From Chitinivibrionales bacterium (GTDB taxonomy: Bacteria > Fibrobacterota > Chitinivibrionia > Chitinivibrionales > FEN-1185), in the NCBI GenBank assembly GCA_035516255.1, contig DATJAL010000014.1, positions 53,275-117,274 on the forward strand: DNA of 64,000 nt, in the 5' to 3' direction. The notes under the pieces were generated by a model. That model was given only the letters and a program-made list of their open reading frames with translations. It was not told where the DNA came from and ran no database searches. Shown here in pieces: positions 52,632 through 61,186 of this stretch. The position numbers were made by a program, and so were the translations under genes. Within the stretch, counting starts at the first letter, position 1; every line of letters begins with the position of its first letter.

Positions 52632-53621
52632 ATGCCGGTAACCCTCAAAGACATTGCCGAACGTGCAGGCGTGACCTCTGCCACGGTCTCGATGGTGATC
52701 AACAACAAGCCGAACATTTCCGAGGCGACGCGGAGGAAGGTCCTCAAGATCGCCAAGGAGCTCAACTACTATCCCAACGTGATCGCGCGCGGCCTTGCCA
52801 CGCGAAAATCGAATTCCATCGGGGTGATCGTGCCCAACCTCGCCTCGTCGTTCGTGGTGAGGATCCTCCAGGGCATCAAGAGCACCAACCGCGACGTCGA
52901 CTACACGGTGACGCTGTTCGACACCGTGGGACAGAAGGAGAACGAGTCGCAGCTGTTCCAGCGCCTCGGCCGCGAGCGCCGCATCGACGGCGCCATCCTC
53001 ATCGGCACCACCGTACCCGAGGAGGAGATGAAGATCTTCCGCGACGAGAGCGTGCCGTGCATCGTGGTCGCGCGCAAGTGCGACATACTCGATTCCGTTT
53101 TTGTCAACAACGTAGGGGGCGCCGCCGACGCCACCGATTACCTTGTCGGCAAGGGACACAAGGCCATCGCCTGCGTCATCTGCCGCAAGGGAAACCTGCC
53201 CGCCGAGGAAAGGCTGTCGGGCTACAAACAGGCGCTTGCCAAGCACAACATCGCTTTCAATCCCGCGCTCGTGTTCGAGGTGGACGACGACACCATCGAG
53301 GCCGGGTACAAGGTGCTCGACAAGCTCATGGCCGCCAAGGTCACGGCGGTGTTCGTGCCCGCGGGCGACATGGCGGCCATCGGTATCGTGAAGGAAGCAA
53401 AGAAGCGCGGCATTCAAGTGCCCGGCAGCCTCGCCGTGGTCGGCTTCGACGACATCCCTGCGGCCGAGGTGATCGAACCCATGCTCACCACGGTGCGCCA
53501 GCCCAAGCTCGAAATGGGCGATTACGCCATCAACATGATCGTTGACAAGCTGGAAGGCCGTGAGTCGGAGATCAAGCATAAGGAGCTGCCGACGAAGTTC
53601 ATTGTGCGGGAGTCGGCGTAG
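52632..53621 (+). CDS. LacI-family transcriptional regulator
   Basis: A 329-aa regulator. The N-terminal helix-turn-helix is VTLKDIAERAGVTSATVSMV, with hinge helix NVIARGLATRKS, followed by a periplasmic-binding-protein-like effector domain (IGVIVPN... to VVGFDDIPAAEV). Such proteins sense sugars or nucleotides and control catabolic operons. The ribosome site is aaggat. The effector is unknown and no sugar-use operon is adjacent. Confidence 0.93.
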   Translation: MPVTLKDIAERAGVTSATVSMVINNKPNISEATRRKVLKIAKELNYYPNVIARGLATRKSNSIGVIVPNLASSFVVRILQGIKSTNRDVDYTVTLFDTVGQKENESQLFQRLGRERRIDGAILIGTTVPEEEMKIFRDESVPCIVVARKCDILDSVFVNNVGGAADATDYLVGKGHKAIACVICRKGNLPAEERLSGYKQALAKHNIAFNPALVFEVDDDTIEAGYKVLDKLMAAKVTAVFVPAGDMAAIGIVKEAKKRGIQVPGSLAVVGFDDIPAAEVIEPMLTTVRQPKLEMGDYAINMIVDKLEGRESEIKHKELPTKFIVRESA

Positions 53622-53693
53622 GCATAGTAAAAAAACAGGCACAGAGGCACGGAGGACACAGAGAAAAAAAAATAATATAGTCGGAAAAAGAAA

Positions 53694-53718
53694 GGGCACT
53701 CGGATGAGTGCCTTTTTA
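53694..53718 (-). terminator. Terminator hairpin of the displaced tmRNA end
   Basis: GGCACTC-GGAT-GAGTGCC forms a 7-bp stem; on the minus strand it is followed by cttttcttttt. It matches in position and sequence the terminator after the intact tmRNA (56061-56084). Confidence 0.65.
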
Positions 53719-53720
53719 AT

Positions 53721-53806
53721 TGGTAGAGGCTCGGAGAATTGAACCTCTGACCGTAGAGTGATCCAAGTGGGCCGCTTCATACTCAGTCGGTCTATCAGTC
53801 TCGTCT
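53721..53806 (-). pseudogene. Displaced, decayed copy of the tmRNA 3' end
   Basis: Read on the minus strand, this ends in ...GAGCCTCTACCA and carries a T-loop-like GGTTCAATT. It aligns with the last 86 bases of the intact tmRNA with 16 differences by hand count, including an identical 21-base run at 53756-53776 and 56123-56143. The T-stem has lost pairing, no tag region and no tmRNA 5' half lie upstream, and homology stops at about 53806. It is therefore a fragment and not a second tmRNA gene. Confidence 0.75.
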
Positions 53807-54181
53807 TATCCTCAGAACACTTTCAACCCCGTTTTTCTTTTTGTTTCAACAAACATCATGAGCGCAGAAAATGACCGATTCTCCGCTAGATAAACCGTCA
53901 TTCCGTTTCTGTTCTTATTTGTAAATTAAAAAAAATAGTACGCAAAATAAAAAAAGACTTATATTAGGGGCATCCGCAAAAAAATGTTGCGGAAACAGCG
54001 CGGATTCTTAAGAAACTGCCGTCATAGATTCGAGGACCGGTAAAAGTACATTACGATTTTTTACGATTGAAAAAATGGGCCGTTAGGGGCTATAAAAAGC
54101 GGGGCTTAAAAAATATTTATTCCTCGCGAGGGGGGACATTTTTTTCAATTAAAGCGTTTCACCCTTCAAACAGGAGACCTT
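53807..54181. other. AT-rich leader of the beta-helix gene
   Basis: These 375 bases contain a small hairpin (ccgcaa/ttgcgg at 53974-53979 and 53987-53992), a ctcgcgagg palindrome near 54123-54132 and an aggagacctt ribosome site before 54182. No gene or known riboswitch was recognised. Confidence 0.4.
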
Positions 54182-55969
54182 ATGAAGTTAATCCGTGATG
54201 ATTTCACTCATAAAGCCATCAGGCGCATCGGTTTCATTTTTTTACTTTTCCTCTGTGTTGGCGCGGCAACGATGCCGACGGTTTATTACGTCGATCCGGG
54301 CTATACCGGAGCCACGCAGGACGGCTCTGCAGCCCATCCGTGGGTCCAATTGGGCAGCGCACAGTGGGCTTCAATAAATGCCGCGTTGGGCGTTCAGGAC
54401 CTGACGGTTTATTTCAGCGCGCGCACGGCGGTGAAGGACACCGACCAGGTTTACGGCGGACCGAGCGAAATCGACCTTAATCAGCGTACCGCGGTGAGCG
54501 CTTTCACGCTTACGCTGGACGGCCACAGCAAATTCAACGCGAATGCTTCCGCTCCCGCTTGGCAGGATTACGCCGGCTCATCGAAGTGTCTTGTACGCGA
54601 TTTTTATTCCCAGAACGGCCAGCACACAAAAAGAAGCAATATCACGATTGATGGATTCCGGATCGGCATGAACGCCGGCGGAAAGGCCGTCGCCATCTGC
54701 GGTGACAACTGGCATTTGAGGAATTGCGACATTTATCATTGCCCTGGAGTGAACAACGGCCCTTTGATCTGCATCATACCGACTTCTGATGCGGAGCATG
54801 AGGGCAGTTCCGAGTATTGCGCGGCCTGTTCCAGCATCGTGATCGAAAACAACAAAATCCATGACAGTCAGGGCGAGCTTATCTATGTCGGGGGCGGCGG
54901 TTGTTCAACAACGGATACCACGGGAACCTCCGCATGCATGGGTTTTCCGTCGCATCGCTTCATTACCATTCAGAACAACGAGCTTTACAACGGCGGGGTT
55001 TACGGCGGTCAAGGCGACGGCATCGATGTAAAAGGAGGAATCGCCAATCTGAAAATCATCGGCAATCATATTCATAATCTGTCTGATCCCTTGTCCTCCG
55101 GCATTCGCGCCATTGTAGAGCAGGGCGCAAGGGATGGCGATCCCAACCAAAATAATCTTATTGCGTCCAACTACATCTCCGATATCACCGCCGAGGACGC
55201 GGCAATATCGCTCGTTGATTCCTGGGGAACGCCCCGGGGCGTTGAGGTGCGAAATAATGTGATAACCAACAGCACCACCGCGGGGATAAAAGTCTATAGC
55301 GGGTCCGCCCTTTCGCTGTACAACAATACGATTTACAAATCGGGAGACGTCGGGATTGTGATCAAAGGCGGGACGGTCAGCGTAATAAATAATTTATTGT
55401 TCAACAATAACACCGGCGGCGCGCAAAATTCATTTAGCGGCGCGGTGTCGTCGTCGAACAACGCCTATTCAGGGTCCTGGAGCGGAACCTGTACGGCCTG
55501 CGTGCCGGGAATCACCGCGGCTGATCTGGTCGATCCGGTGAATTCTGATTTCCACCTGTCCGCCGCGTCCAAGGCAAAAGACGCCGGAATGACATTGTCT
55601 TCCTTCAACGATGACATTGAAGGAACGCTGCGGCCGCAGGGTTCGGCGTGGGACATCGGCGCGTATGAATTGAAGATCGCGGGTGCAGTGGCGTTAGCGT
55701 CCCCAATCCCTCATGACGTGGCCCTGAAAATAACCCTTCCGAACGCATTTAACGCATTTGCGGTTATAACCGTGGACGGCTCGAAGTTGCAGCAAAAAGG
55801 CGCAATCCGGATCTCAATCTACGGCGCCGACGGCCGGTGCGTCGCTAACGGGGCAATTTCGGGCAGCAGATATTTTTGGGACACCAGGAAGTTCTCAAAT
55901 GGCGTCTATTTGGTAAAGGTCGAATGCGGCAAACAGATTTTTTCCCAGAGGGTTTTGCTCTCAAGATAA
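54182..55969 (+). CDS. Secreted right-handed beta-helix protein with C-terminal sorting domain
   Basis: A 595-aa protein with a signal peptide (about 1-29). Residues about 145-470 hold a series of short parallel-beta-helix coils (SIVIENNKIHDSQGELIYVG, FITIQNNELYNGG, LKIIGNHIHNL, VEVRNNVITNSTTAGIKVYS) as in pectate-lyase-like proteins. The C-terminus (about 520-595) is a T9SS/Por-type sorting domain (IRISIYGADGRCVANGAISG, then SNGVYLVKVECG). It would be exported through the outer membrane and could bind or cleave polysaccharide. It is the only gene between the tmRNA and its displaced 3' end. Confidence 0.82.
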   Translation: MKLIRDDFTHKAIRRIGFIFLLFLCVGAATMPTVYYVDPGYTGATQDGSAAHPWVQLGSAQWASINAALGVQDLTVYFSARTAVKDTDQVYGGPSEIDLNQRTAVSAFTLTLDGHSKFNANASAPAWQDYAGSSKCLVRDFYSQNGQHTKRSNITIDGFRIGMNAGGKAVAICGDNWHLRNCDIYHCPGVNNGPLICIIPTSDAEHEGSSEYCAACSSIVIENNKIHDSQGELIYVGGGGCSTTDTTGTSACMGFPSHRFITIQNNELYNGGVYGGQGDGIDVKGGIANLKIIGNHIHNLSDPLSSGIRAIVEQGARDGDPNQNNLIASNYISDITAEDAAISLVDSWGTPRGVEVRNNVITNSTTAGIKVYSGSALSLYNNTIYKSGDVGIVIKGGTVSVINNLLFNNNTGGAQNSFSGAVSSSNNAYSGSWSGTCTACVPGITAADLVDPVNSDFHLSAASKAKDAGMTLSSFNDDIEGTLRPQGSAWDIGAYELKIAGAVALASPIPHDVALKITLPNAFNAFAVITVDGSKLQQKGAIRISIYGADGRCVANGAISGSRYFWDTRKFSNGVYLVKVECGKQIFSQRVLLSR

Positions 55970-56060
55970 ACGCTGTGGAATGGCGCGGCGGTTGAATTCA
56001 CAAAATGATTTTTTATCAATGGATCAGGGTTGTACAGAATTTTAATGTTAAAAAAGAAAA

Positions 56061-56084
56061 GGCACTCGTACGAGTGCCTTTTTT
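56061..56084 (-). terminator. ssrA: Terminator of the tmRNA gene
   Basis: GGCACTCGTACGAGTGCC is a perfect 18-base palindrome starting at 56061; on the minus strand it is followed by ttttcttttt. It lies just downstream of the tmRNA CCA end. Confidence 0.8.
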
Positions 56085-56087
56085 AAC

Positions 56088-56444
56088 TGGTGGAGGTGAG
56101 GGGAATTGAACCCCTGTCCGAAGAGTGATCCAAGTGGGCCGCTCCATGCTCAGTCTGCCTATTGATCTCATCTCCTGCAGCGCCAGCAGACAGGCTCTGC
56201 AGAAGACCAGCCCCGGTAAGTTTCACCAAACAGTCGGGACACCCTGTTTGGCTAGCGTTCAAGCTTGTATCTTCCGCCCGGCGAACGCCAGCCAAACGGA
56301 AGATCGGCCGCCTTTAATTAGGCAGCCATTGAGTAAGAATAATCGTTGGCGATTATCTTTGGTGTCGGATGATTAACGAGGCCAACCGACATCCTCGGCA
56401 TGCTGCTCAAATCTCACGCTCCCCGTCGAAACCTGTGCACCCCC
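56088..56444 (-). ncRNA. ssrA: tmRNA (transfer-messenger RNA)
   Basis: The RNA starts GGGGGTGCACAGGTTTCGAC and ends GTTCAATTCCCCTCACCTCC plus ACCA. The first and last seven bases (GGGGGTG with CACCTCC) pair as the acceptor stem and the T-loop is canonical. The tag reading frame (56350 to 56318) gives ANDYSYSMAA followed by a TAA stop, a standard-looking proteolysis tag starting after the resume Ala. tmRNA with SmpB rescues stalled ribosomes. The 357-base length is typical for a one-piece molecule. It sits at one edge of an island-like segment. Confidence 0.95.
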
Positions 56445-56554
56445 TTTACAAATTGCGGATTGACGATTGTGGAATGAAAAAACGCGTCACCTTTTAAATA
56501 TACTTCCTTCTGATTGATCCAAAGCGATTTTGGTTCGATTGCGTCCCTCATTTA

Positions 56555-57631
56555 TCATCTTATCACTTTTACCACTTGTGAAGCGCATTGTCCCTCTGTC
56601 TGCAATCTTACAATGTACATGCCGGGATTAACCTTGACTCCCGAGGAATTCGTCTGGTTCCACACGACTGCGGAATTCTGCGGTACTGCTTGGCCGCCCC
56701 GCCAAATAACCTTTCCCGCCATGTCGCATATGGAAAGCCGGCCCTGCGTCTGGCCGCCGATCATGATGCGCGTTGACGCACCCGGGCCCGGCCGCACGCT
56801 CAGCAGGCTTCTAGCCTGGTTTACATAAAGCGGCTGCTCAACGGCGTTCTTCTTGTTGATGTTGATCGCCGCGTAGGTCATGTCGCCTTTGTCAAAATTG
56901 GGCAGAAACGGGCTGCTGGGTCCCGGCACCGGCCCGGTTTTGGTGTAATAATACAGCGTATCCGTGACCTCCGCCTGGCCCGCGATGAGCTGCGCGAAGC
57001 AGACAACGGGTATTGCCTTGACCCAAATGGAATCGGTGTGGTACAGCGATTTGATCATCGCCTGCGTGGATGAATCGATGGGAAGCGAGGCAAGCGCGAT
57101 GCCGGTGTCCATTTTGGCGCCGCTTGCCACCGAAAGGTTCACCCTGCTGCTGTAGGCGATCCACTGCGCCACGGTGTTTGCGTTCAGCTTGAGCGAATCG
57201 GTGTTGTCGATATTGTGCGCGCTGAATGTCTTTCCCGGAAAATAGGCGCTCCATCCGTTGTCCTTTGCCATGGGCAGCTTCCGGGACATGTAAATCGCAA
57301 GCGAGTCCTGCATCAGGGTCATGATCTGGGACGGGTCGTTGATGAGCGACGACATCTGGCCCAGCTGGATGCCGGTCGCTACGTAATAATCGGAGGAGAG
57401 CACCGCCCATCCTGCGGGAAGCCCGTAACCAATGTGCAGGCTGTCGCGTGAATAGGACTGCGTTGCGGTGGACGTAGTGGTGATGACGATGAAAATGTCG
57501 GTGAACAAAACGGAAATGGTGTCGCCGGGCTTTGCCGCCGCGGGATGCGAAATGATCTGGACCCGGTCCACGCTGCACCCGGCGAATAATCCGAAAACGT
57601 ATAAGAGCAGGATGACTTTGAGGATGTTCAT
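56555..57631 (-). CDS. Lipoprotein with C-terminal sorting-type domain
   Basis: A 358-aa protein with a classic lipoprotein signal (MNILKVILLLYVFGLFAGC, Cys19). The middle has no recognised motif. The last 60 residues read GRLSICDMAGKVIWRGG, VVWNQTNSSGVKVNPGMYI and VRLQTEGQ, matching FlgD-Ig-like/T9SS type A sorting domains. The start has a strong ggaggaa ribosome site; a start 87 bases upstream is unconserved. Having both a lipobox and a sorting domain is odd: sorting-domain proteins are normally non-lipidated before passage through the outer membrane. Confidence 0.72.
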   Translation of the reverse strand: MNILKVILLLYVFGLFAGCSVDRVQIISHPAAAKPGDTISVLFTDIFIVITTTSTATQSYSRDSLHIGYGLPAGWAVLSSDYYVATGIQLGQMSSLINDPSQIMTLMQDSLAIYMSRKLPMAKDNGWSAYFPGKTFSAHNIDNTDSLKLNANTVAQWIAYSSRVNLSVASGAKMDTGIALASLPIDSSTQAMIKSLYHTDSIWVKAIPVVCFAQLIAGQAEVTDTLYYYTKTGPVPGPSSPFLPNFDKGDMTYAAININKKNAVEQPLYVNQARSLLSVRPGPGASTRIMIGGQTQGRLSICDMAGKVIWRGGQAVPQNSAVVWNQTNSSGVKVNPGMYIVRLQTEGQCASQVVKVIR

Positions 57632-57755
57632 GCTTCCTCCCGTTTTAAAACTTTCGGATTTTAATGGTATCAAGCAGATCAAACCAAATATATGGTGATC
57701 TATACTATAAGATAGCAATAAAAAGGGGAAAATACCAAAGAATAAATAATGAAAA

Positions 57756-57783
57756 AAGGGAGGACCTGAGGCCCTCCCTTTTA
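57756..57783 (-). terminator. Terminator of asd
   Basis: AAGGGAGG (57756-57763) pairs with CCTCCCTT (57773-57780); on the minus strand the stem is followed by a T-rich tail. It lies 20 bases after the asd stop codon. Confidence 0.75.
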
Positions 57784-57802
57784 CAAAAGAATCAATTCCT
57801 GA

Positions 57803-58918
57803 TCAGTCAAGATAATCCAGCACTATCCTGAGTATCCTTCTGATCGGCTCGGCCGCGCCCCACAGGAGCTGGTCGCCCACGGTGAACGCGGTGAGGTACT
57901 TGGGCCCCATGATCATCTTGCGCATCCTGCCGACGGGCACCGTGAGTCTGCCCGACACCGCGGTCGGGGTGAGCTCATTGAGGGTCGCCTCCTTGTTGTT
58001 GGGAACGACCTTCACCCATTCGTGCGCACCCGCGATGAGCGCCTCGATGTCGGCCATGGGTACGTCTTTCTTGAGCATCACGGTAAGCCCCTGGCTGTGG
58101 CAGCGCATGGAGCTCACGCGCACGCACTCGCCGTCGACCGGAACGGTCTTTTTGGTGCCGAGGATCTTGTTGGTCTCGGCGCAGCCTTTCCATTCCTCGC
58201 GGGTCTGGCCGTTCTCCATGGGCTTGTCGATCCACGGGATGAGGCTCGCGGCGAGCGGTACGCCGAAGTTCTCGACCGGCATTTTCCCCGAGCGCAGTTC
58301 GCCGGTCACCAGCGCCTCGTATTCGAGCGCGGTCGCTGCCGGATTGTCAAGAAGCGGTTTTGCCGCGCCGCTCAGGTGCGCCATCTGCCGAACAAGCTCG
58401 ATCATGTTTTTCGCGCCCGCGCCCGAGGCTGCCTGGTAGGTCATGGTAGATATCCAGGACACGAGTTTCTTTTTGAAAAGCCCGGCAAGCGCCATGAGCA
58501 TGAGGCTCACGGTGCAGTTGCCGCCGATGTAGTCCTTGACGCCGGCGCGCAACCCTTTTTTGATCACCTTGAGGTTGACCGGATCCAAAACAATGATGCT
58601 GTCGTCTTTCATGCGCAGCGCGGAAGCGGCGTCGATCCAATAGCCGGCAAATCCCTGCGCACGCAGTTTGGGGTACACCTCGTTGGTGTAATCGCCGCCT
58701 TGGCACGTGACGATAATGTCCATTACCGAAAGTTTGGCAAGGTCTTTCGCATCAGCGAGCGGCGGAACCGAAAGCCCGATCGACGGGCCTGCGCCGCCCA
58801 CATTCGAGGTGGTAAAGAACAGCGGCTCAAATCCCTTGAAATCACCTTCGGCTTTCATGCGCTCCATGAGCACCGAACCCACCATGCCCCGCCAGCCCAC
58901 AAATCCTACTTTTACCAT
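57803..58918 (-). CDS. asd: Aspartate-semialdehyde dehydrogenase
   Basis: A 371-aa enzyme that reduces aspartyl phosphate to the semialdehyde for lysine, diaminopimelate, methionine and threonine synthesis. The N-terminal NADP loop is [14 protein letters not shown], the active-site Cys is in [11 protein letters not shown] (Cys135) and the catalytic His in [10 protein letters not shown] (His274). The longer insertions match the Gram-negative (E. coli) type. Start has an aaagga site. The enolase-like gene lies 66 bases upstream on the same strand. Confidence 0.96.
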   Translation of the reverse strand: MVKVGFVGWRGMVGSVLMERMKAEGDFKGFEPLFFTTSNVGGAGPSIGLSVPPLADAKDLAKLSVMDIIVTCQGGDYTNEVYPKLRAQGFAGYWIDAASALRMKDDSIIVLDPVNLKVIKKGLRAGVKDYIGGNCTVSLMLMALAGLFKKKLVSWISTMTYQAASGAGAKNMIELVRQMAHLSGAAKPLLDNPAATALEYEALVTGELRSGKMPVENFGVPLAASLIPWIDKPMENGQTREEWKGCAETNKILGTKKTVPVDGECVRVSSMRCHSQGLTVMLKKDVPMADIEALIAGAHEWVKVVPNNKEATLNELTPTAVSGRLTVPVGRMRKMIMGPKYLTAFTVGDQLLWGAAEPIRRILRIVLDYLD

Positions 58919-58984
58919 GATCGTCCTTTCTGAACTATTACCGAAAAAGATAATTGATTATTTCCTATTCGTTAACGCCTTAAT

Positions 58985-60511
58985 CTAAACCGTCGACTTC
59001 TGCACCGCGGGAATTATTACGCCCTTTGGCAGACCGTTGAACCCCGTCACCACGGTCTTGATGCCGGCGTCGCGCATTTCCTCCTCGGCGCGGATGAGCG
59101 GGTTGTAGTTCTGCAGGTTCCGCTCGCCGTTGGGCGCGCCCGCCTTGAACCACAAGCGCTTGCACACCGATCCGTACAGAAGCGGCATGTACGGCAGGAA
59201 CTCCGACGACCCCTCGGTTGACCGGTGCGAAAAGAACGCGGAGAAGCCGCCGTCCTTGATGTTCTCGATCGCCTCCTCAACCGACGAAACGCCGACCTTT
59301 TTCAGTTCGGCGAGCACGATGTCCGTGTCGTTGCGCGCGGCAAGGAACCGCTCCACGCGCTTCGCGTCGGCGATGCCGATCACCACTTCGGTGGCCAGGC
59401 AGGTCTCGGTGAACGTTCCGGCCTGGTTCAGCTTGATGAGCACGGAATTTCCCGCCCTGTCCTTGCGGTCTTTCGCGGCCAGGAACGGTATAATGAACCT
59501 AAGCTGCGTGACCGCGGCATCGTCTATCACGATCTGCACTCTATCCCCGTATTTTTCGTTCATGAGCTTGTGCGCCGCGATGTCTTCCTCCGAGCCCGGG
59601 TCTTCCATGTTTACGAAATTGTCCGCGCTGCTCACCACGGAATAGTCGAACTCGATGAGCTGCTCGCGGGTCTTGATGCCAAGCCCGCTGAACCGCATAT
59701 CGTAAAGCCCCTTCTGCCGCAGTTCCTCGCCCTTCTGGATTTCCGAGAACGCATTGTCGGTGCCGATGGCCCAGTCCGATTCGCCAAGCCCGAGCTGTCC
59801 CGCGCATTCCTTGATACGATTGAGCCCTTCAAAATTGTCCTTGACCGGGAACACGAAGCCGCGCTCCTTGGCCGTTCCCGTGGGAAGCCCGTCGCGCACC
59901 AGGTTTTTTTCGAACTGGCGGAAGAATTTCGTGCCGGTGGTGAACACGTCCTTCACCGATTTCTCCTTCATGGCAAAGAAAAACATTTCCTGGATGTCCT
60001 GCTTGGTGCCGGGCACGTGCTCGCCGCCGCACACCATGTTGAACGCGATGTTGGGCATGTAAAATGTTTTCATGCCCTTGGGCGCAAATACCTGCCACGC
60101 CTTGAAACCGGACGCCTTGAGCAGGGTCTGGAAAAACACGGTTGACGAAGCGAGACAGGCGTTGCCGCCCCATATTTTTTTGTTGGGGCCCGCGCCCGCA
60201 ACCATTTTCAGGTCGAACTCCTCGCAGGCCTTGATGATGTCGGCCGGCGTCTTGATCACGACCTTTTTCGGCAGCAGCGGCACGATGTTTTTCTTTATCG
60301 ACTCAATGGCCTTGTCGTTCGGAATGTAAATCGCCTCGTTCTCGCCGTCGGAGGTGCCTTTTGCAATGCCGTTTCTTTCCTCGATGGTCCAGGCGTCTTT
60401 TCCCTGCGAGACCCGCGCCGTCATCACGCCTTCGAGCGTGAAGTTCGCGTACGAAGAAAGAATTTCCCTTCCCTTGAGCGTGAATTTTGTGAGCGTGGTG
60501 ACTTTTGCCAT
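58985..60511 (-). CDS. Divergent enolase homologue, 508 aa
   Basis: The order of enolase motifs is present in diverged form. GREILSSYANFTLEG (14-28) matches the start, and GTSDGENEA (52-60) matches the mobile loop with its Ser. CGGEHVPGTKQDIQEM (161-176) matches the loop with catalytic His and Glu. TAKERGF (213-219) matches the second catalytic Glu. AIGTDNAFSE (248-257), NMEDP (301-305) and VIDDA (328-332) supply the three magnesium ligands. LIKLNQAGTFTET (358-370) has the base Lys, FSHRSTEG (427-434) the His-Arg-Ser, and FKAGAPNGER (455-464) the second Lys. Enolase makes phosphoenolpyruvate; most family members are about 430 aa. Catalysis is likely but unproven. Confidence 0.8.
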   Translation of the reverse strand: MAKVTTLTKFTLKGREILSSYANFTLEGVMTARVSQGKDAWTIEERNGIAKGTSDGENEAIYIPNDKAIESIKKNIVPLLPKKVVIKTPADIIKACEEFDLKMVAGAGPNKKIWGGNACLASSTVFFQTLLKASGFKAWQVFAPKGMKTFYMPNIAFNMVCGGEHVPGTKQDIQEMFFFAMKEKSVKDVFTTGTKFFRQFEKNLVRDGLPTGTAKERGFVFPVKDNFEGLNRIKECAGQLGLGESDWAIGTDNAFSEIQKGEELRQKGLYDMRFSGLGIKTREQLIEFDYSVVSSADNFVNMEDPGSEEDIAAHKLMNEKYGDRVQIVIDDAAVTQLRFIIPFLAAKDRKDRAGNSVLIKLNQAGTFTETCLATEVVIGIADAKRVERFLAARNDTDIVLAELKKVGVSSVEEAIENIKDGGFSAFFSHRSTEGSSEFLPYMPLLYGSVCKRLWFKAGAPNGERNLQNYNPLIRAEEEMRDAGIKTVVTGFNGLPKGVIIPAVQKSTV

Positions 60512-60764
60512 AATGCAATCCTTCTGAAAATAGGTGTATGATATGATCTTTTAAATATCAGAATGATGACTTGAGCGTTGATGAAAATACTTTATTCATC
60601 CGCATGGTAAATAGCGTTTCAAATAGGGCACGGTTGAAATAGGCTTGAAATAAATTGTTGATATTTTATCCGAAAAGAATTATACTTATTTAACAAGTTA
60701 AATAACCCGTAAAATTCCTGAAAAAAACGCCATTTTACCATAAAAATCAAAAAAGGAGGAGTAA

Positions 60765-60962
60765 ATGGACGCAGTATTAAAAAACAGGATCGAAAAAAAA
60801 GCTTATGAGATTTTCCTTCACCGCGGAGCCCAGCCGGGCCATCATTTTGACGACTGGATAAAGGCGGAGAAGGAAGTCATGGCGGAAATTGCAAAAGAAA
60901 AGGCCGCAAAGGGAAAGCCGCCAGTCCAAAACAAGCCGCCAATACAGAAAAGAAAATTCTAA
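60765..60962 (+). CDS. DUF2934-like small protein
   Basis: A 65-aa protein with the DUF2934 pattern: RIEKKAYEIFLHRGAQPGHH followed by DDWIKAEKE. The C-terminus is Lys/Pro-rich. The ribosome site aaaggagg is strong, and a hairpin terminator follows. DUF2934 genes are widespread in environmental bacteria; their role is unknown. Confidence 0.8.
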   Translation: MDAVLKNRIEKKAYEIFLHRGAQPGHHFDDWIKAEKEVMAEIAKEKAAKGKPPVQNKPPIQKRKF

Positions 60963-60986
60963 ATAGGTTTTGCTTGAAAAAAAGAA

Positions 60987-61026
60987 GGGGCGCCTGCTGT
61001 TTAGCATGTTGACAGGAGCCCTTTTT
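60987..61026 (+). terminator. Terminator of the DUF2934 gene
   Basis: ggggcgcctg (60987-60996) pairs, with two mismatches, with caggagccc (61013-61021), followed by ttttt. Confidence 0.6.
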
Positions 61027-61130
61027 CTAATTGCTTTCCGTCAGATTGTTTCCGATGATCCTCCGACGCTACTCACGCAATTCATGTCCGTTGTCGCAAT
61101 AAAGTATCGGGCTTGACATCAGATAAATAA

Positions 61131-61153
61131 AATCCCCCTTTCGCAAGGGGGAT
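61131..61153. terminator. Perfect hairpin between convergent genes
   Basis: aatcccccttt-cgc-aagggggatt forms a 10-bp stem with a 3-base loop. It lies between the DUF2934 gene and the phosphatase gene on the opposite strand; on the minus strand it is followed by ttatttat. Confidence 0.6.
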
Positions 61154-61186
61154 TATCATCCGGCATTTCCTTAAACAATCATCAGC

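Noticed and set aside
53721..53806. A second tmRNA or a tRNA gene
   Set aside because: Only the 3' terminal part is present, the T-stem is mispaired, and no 5' half or anticodon arm is found.
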